The notes under the pieces are model-generated. The model saw only the letters and a list, made by a program, of their open reading frames with translations. It did not search any database and had not been told where the DNA came from. A DNA stretch of 64,000 nt from Bacillota bacterium. Its GTDB lineage: Bacteria > Bacillota > Clostridia > Acetivibrionales > DTU013. Position numbers and translations under genes: made by a program. This document shows, in pieces, positions 60,783 to 64,000 of the stretch (within the stretch, counting starts at the first letter, position 1; each line of letters opens with the position of its first letter). Location: the NCBI GenBank assembly GCA_023412665.1, contig JAEZCA010000016.1, positions 1 through 64,000 on the forward strand. Reading direction: 5' to 3'.

Positions 60783-63700
60783 TCACTCGGTCACTGTGCT
60801 GATATTTATATCCTTGTATCTGCTCATTCCTGTACCTGCAGGTATGAGCTTTCCTATTATTACGTTCTCCTTGAGTCCTACCAGCGGATCGACCTTACCC
60901 TTTATTGCAGCTTCGGTCAATACTCTTGTGGTCTCCTGGAACGATGCCGCCGACAGGAAGGATTCAGTAGCAAGGGACGCCTTGGTTATACCTAGCAGAG
61001 TGCGTTTTCCGGTCGCAGGTCTGAGCCCCTCGGCTGTGACCCTTGCATTTTCAGCTTCAAAGTCGAACATGTCGACCAGACCGCCCGGCAGCATGTTGGT
61101 GTCGCCGGCATCCTCCACCTTGACCTTCCTGAGCATCTGTCTGATTATAACCTCGATATGCTTGTCATTGATGTCAACACCCTGCAGCCTGTATACTCTC
61201 TGCACTTCCTGCAGCAAGTACTGCTGAACTCCCTTGATTCCTTTGATCTTTAATATATCATGAGGATTGACGGAGCCTTCGGTGATCTCGTCACCGGCTT
61301 CAATGACATCGCCGTCCGAGACCTTGATTCTGGAGCCGTATGTGATCTGGTACGAACGAGCTTCTCCATCCTCCGACGTTACGATGACTTCTCTCTTCTT
61401 CTTGGTATCGTTTATTTTTACCGTTCCGGGTATTTCAGAAATAACTGCAAGTCCCTTCGGCTTTCTGGCCTCAAAAAGCTCCTCGACACGGGGGAGACCC
61501 TGGGTGATATCATCACCGGCAACACCACCAGTATGGAAGGTTCTCATTGTAAGCTGGGTACCGGGCTCGCCTATGGACTGTGCGGCTACTATACCAACAG
61601 CCTCGCCGACATTTACATCCTCGCCTGTGGCAAGATTGGCTCCATAGCACTTTGCACATACTCCGTACTCGGAATGGCAGGTCAGCATCGATCTGATCTT
61701 GGCTTTCTTAAGTCCAGCCCTGGTCACCCTGTCCGCATCCTGATCGGTTATCCTCTTGTCCGCCTCGATAAGGACCTCTCCTGTTTCAGGATTGACGATT
61801 TCATCAGCGGTGTACCTTCCGACAAGCCTTTCAGCCAGACCTTCTATTACCTCGCTGCCGTCCTTGATTTCAGATACTTCGATACCCTTTCTGGTACCGC
61901 AGTCGATTTCCCTTACAATGACATCCTGGCTTACGTCAACAAGACGACGTGTCAGATATCCCGAGTCAGCAGTTCTGAGAGCTGTATCTGCCAGACCCTT
62001 TCTTGCTCCGTGGGAGGATATGAAGTATTCAAGAACATTCAAGCCTTCACGGAAATTTGCTCTTATCGGGATCTCAAGCGTCTTACCCTGGGTATCCGCC
62101 ATAAGGCCTCTCATACCCGACAGCTGCTTGATCTGACTGATGCTTCCGCGGGCTCCGGACTGGGACATCATGAATATGGGGTTGAAACGGTCCAATGTTT
62201 CCATCAGAGCCTTGGTAAGGTTTTCACCTGTGTCCGTCCATGCCTGTATTACGGAGGTATACCTTTCCTCTTCGGATATAAGGCCCCTCTTGTACATTTT
62301 TGTTATGTTCTCTATTTTGGCTTCGGTCTCATCAATAAACTTCTTTTTTACATCAGGGATAACCATGTCGGAAACGCTGACAGTGATGGCACCCCTTGTG
62401 GAATACTTGAAGCCAAGAGCTTTGATCCTGTCCAGGACGATAGCAGTCTCTGTGGTACCATGCGCCTTTATGCACTTGTCAATTATCTTGCCCAGCTCTT
62501 TCTTTGTAACGAGCTGAGTGATCTCAAGATCAAACTGCTTGTCAGGATCTGATCTGTCAACAAAGCCAAGATCCTGTGGTATCGCTTCATTGAATATCAT
62601 TTTGCCCACTGTGGTCTCTATGATCTTTGATTTGGGCTGTCCGTCGATCACCTTGATCAATTTGATCCTGATTTTCGCATGCAGTCCGACGACGCCCTCG
62701 TCATAAGCCATGACTGCTTCATCAAGAGATCCGAACACCTTGCCTTCTCCCGGCTCTCCATCGCGTTCGATGGTCAGGTAGTAGCTGCCCAGAACCATGT
62801 CCTGAGTAGGCACGGTGATAGGCTTGCCATCCTTTGGAGCCAGCAGGTTGTTGGCCGACAGCATAAGGAATCTTGCCTCTGCCTGTGCCTCTGCTGACAG
62901 AGGTACGTGCACGGCCATCTGGTCGCCGTCGAAGTCTGCGTTGTAGGCTGTACATACCAGCGGGTGCAGCTTCAGCGCCCTGCCTTCTACAAGCACAGGC
63001 TCAAATGCCTGTATGCCGAGTCTGTGGAGTGTAGGCGCACGGTTGAGCAGTACGGGATGCTCCTTGATCACTTCCTCGAGCACATCCCACACTTCTCCCC
63101 TGACTCTCTCTACCATTCTCTTGGCGCTTTTAATATTGTGGGCAAGCCCGTCGTTTACGAGCTTTTTCATTACAAATGGCTTAAATAGCTCCAATGCCAT
63201 TTCCTTTGGAAGTCCGCACTGGAATATCTTCAACTCAGGACCTACAACGATAACTGAACGTCCTGAGTAGTCAACACGTTTGCCCAGGAGGTTCTGACGG
63301 AAACGTCCCTGTTTTCCCTTCAGCATGTCTGAGAGGGATTTCAGCGGCCTGTTGCCGGGTCCCGTAACGGGGCGGCCCCTTCTGCCGTTGTCAATGAGGG
63401 CATCCACAGCTTCCTGCAGCATCCTCTTTTCATTTCTTACGATTATATCCGGCGCTCCCAGGTCAAGCAGCCTCTTGAGACGGTTGTTCCTGTTTATCAC
63501 GCGCCTGTAAAGGTCGTTCAGATCAGAGGTTGCAAACCTGCCGCCGTCCAGCTGCACCATAGGGCGAAGCTCAGGCGGTATGACGGGAACAACGTCCATT
63601 ATCATCCACTCGGGCCTGTTGCCTGAAAGCCTGAAAGCTTCAACTACTTCCAGCCTTTTTATGGTCCTGATCCTCTTTTGTCCCGATGCATCCTCAAGAT

Positions 63701-64000
63701 CAGACCTCAGCTCCTTCGAAAGGGCCTCCAGGTCGATCTCCATGAGCAGTTCCTTTATAGCTTCGGCTCCCATGGATGCCTTGAACTTGTATCCGAACTT
63801 TTCAACGCTGTCCCTGTATTCCTTTTCAGTCATTATCTGCTTTTTTGAAAGGGGTGTCTGTCCCGGATCTATCACGACATATGATGCAAAATACAGTATC
63901 TTCTCCAGCGCTCTTGGAGACATATCCAGTATAAGGCCCATCCTGCTGGGTATGCCCTTAAAATACCAGATGTGGGATACAGGAGCTGCCAGCTCGATAT
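60783..64000 (-). CDS. rpoC: RNA polymerase beta' subunit, N-terminus cut by window edge
   Basis: 1,072 codons are visible and the frame is open at base 64,000, where I-E-L-A-A-P-V-S-H-I-W-Y-F-K-G-I-P is read. The catalytic Mg motif N-A-D-F-D-G-D-Q-M, the bridge and trigger helices (R-E-G-L-N-V-L-E-Y-F-I-S-S-H-G-A-R-K-G-L-A-D-T-A) and the second zinc site (C-H-S-E-Y-G-V-C-A-K-C) are intact. About 100 N-terminal residues, including the first zinc finger, are missing because of the window limit. It is the largest subunit of the polymerase core and heads the visible part of the str transcription unit. Confidence 0.98.
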   Translation of the reverse strand, partial: IELAAPVSHIWYFKGIPSRMGLILDMSPRALEKILYFASYVVIDPGQTPLSKKQIMTEKEYRDSVEKFGYKFKASMGAEAIKELLMEIDLEALSKELRSDLEDASGQKRIRTIKRLEVVEAFRLSGNRPEWMIMDVVPVIPPELRPMVQLDGGRFATSDLNDLYRRVINRNNRLKRLLDLGAPDIIVRNEKRMLQEAVDALIDNGRRGRPVTGPGNRPLKSLSDMLKGKQGRFRQNLLGKRVDYSGRSVIVVGPELKIFQCGLPKEMALELFKPFVMKKLVNDGLAHNIKSAKRMVERVRGEVWDVLEEVIKEHPVLLNRAPTLHRLGIQAFEPVLVEGRALKLHPLVCTAYNADFDGDQMAVHVPLSAEAQAEARFLMLSANNLLAPKDGKPITVPTQDMVLGSYYLTIERDGEPGEGKVFGSLDEAVMAYDEGVVGLHAKIRIKLIKVIDGQPKSKIIETTVGKMIFNEAIPQDLGFVDRSDPDKQFDLEITQLVTKKELGKIIDKCIKAHGTTETAIVLDRIKALGFKYSTRGAITVSVSDMVIPDVKKKFIDETEAKIENITKMYKRGLISEEERYTSVIQAWTDTGENLTKALMETLDRFNPIFMMSQSGARGSISQIKQLSGMRGLMADTQGKTLEIPIRANFREGLNVLEYFISSHGARKGLADTALRTADSGYLTRRLVDVSQDVIVREIDCGTRKGIEVSEIKDGSEVIEGLAERLVGRYTADEIVNPETGEVLIEADKRITDQDADRVTRAGLKKAKIRSMLTCHSEYGVCAKCYGANLATGEDVNVGEAVGIVAAQSIGEPGTQLTMRTFHTGGVAGDDITQGLPRVEELFEARKPKGLAVISEIPGTVKINDTKKKREVIVTSEDGEARSYQITYGSRIKVSDGDVIEAGDEITEGSVNPHDILKIKGIKGVQQYLLQEVQRVYRLQGVDINDKHIEVIIRQMLRKVKVEDAGDTNMLPGGLVDMFDFEAENARVTAEGLRPATGKRTLLGITKASLATESFLSAASFQETTRVLTEAAIKGKVDPLVGLKENVIIGKLIPAGTGMSRYKDINISTVTE

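Noticed and set aside
61260..62552. 430-codon plus-strand frame opposite rpoC
   Set aside because: Same reason: antisense to a conserved essential gene.

Overview
The window looks like the chromosome of an anaerobic Firmicute of class Clostridia. The pointers are the rpoC - L7Ae-like - rpsL - rpsG - fusA - tuf order, strong AGGAGG-type ribosome binding sites, an F420H2/rubredoxin-type flavodiiron protein, a PFL-activating enzyme, MecA, VanW and PRC-barrel proteins, and LplB/YtcP-type sugar permeases. No rRNA or tRNA gene and no CRISPR array is visible.

Region 1 (1 to about 10.35 kb, all genes on the minus strand) is one end of an integrated element, most likely an integrative conjugative element (ICE). 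It abuts the 3' end of the rRNA methyltransferase gene rlmD. It carries SpoVG- and YodL-family accessory proteins, a giant SLH surface protein with 11 tandem Ig-like repeats, two overlapping AbrB-fold genes, an orphan D12-class adenine methylase, several small element-type proteins and an AT-rich two-gene cassette with a GIY-YIG protein. Intrinsic terminators punctuate the run. No integrase or conjugation gene lies inside the window.

Region 2 (10.35-22.6 kb): rlmD, a chemoreceptor with a possible sigma-28 promoter, a divergent M23 peptidase - bactofilin pair, an XRE regulator, a class A penicillin-binding protein, proB, and a membrane-bound AraC-type regulator. Region 3 (22.7-31.5 kb) is a glycan-use locus: a solute-binding protein fused to a BIG2 domain, a small lipoprotein, two sugar permeases (no ATPase), a uroporphyrinogen-decarboxylase-like protein, an AraC regulator and a GH67 alpha-glucuronidase. 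This suggests uptake and debranching of glucuronoxylan oligosaccharides. It lies between proB and proA.

Region 4 (31.5-42.2 kb, plus strand): proA, a small unknown gene, pflA, a cupin-type XRE regulator with a palindromic operator followed by potABCD for polyamine uptake, a PlsC-like acyltransferase with extra C-terminal domains, a GltS-like symporter and mecA. Region 5 (42.3-54.0 kb, minus strand): an envelope/stress block with VanW, PRC-barrel and TPR proteins, a MASE3-SpoIIE phosphatase, lon, and a DUF4129 - DUF58 - MoxR operon. A possible structured RNA sits between lon and the phosphatase gene.

Region 6 (54.2-64 kb): fprA, then the str operon read leftwards from rpoC (cut by the window end) to tuf. 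Three intergenic spaces here hold copies of a short REP-like palindromic sequence.
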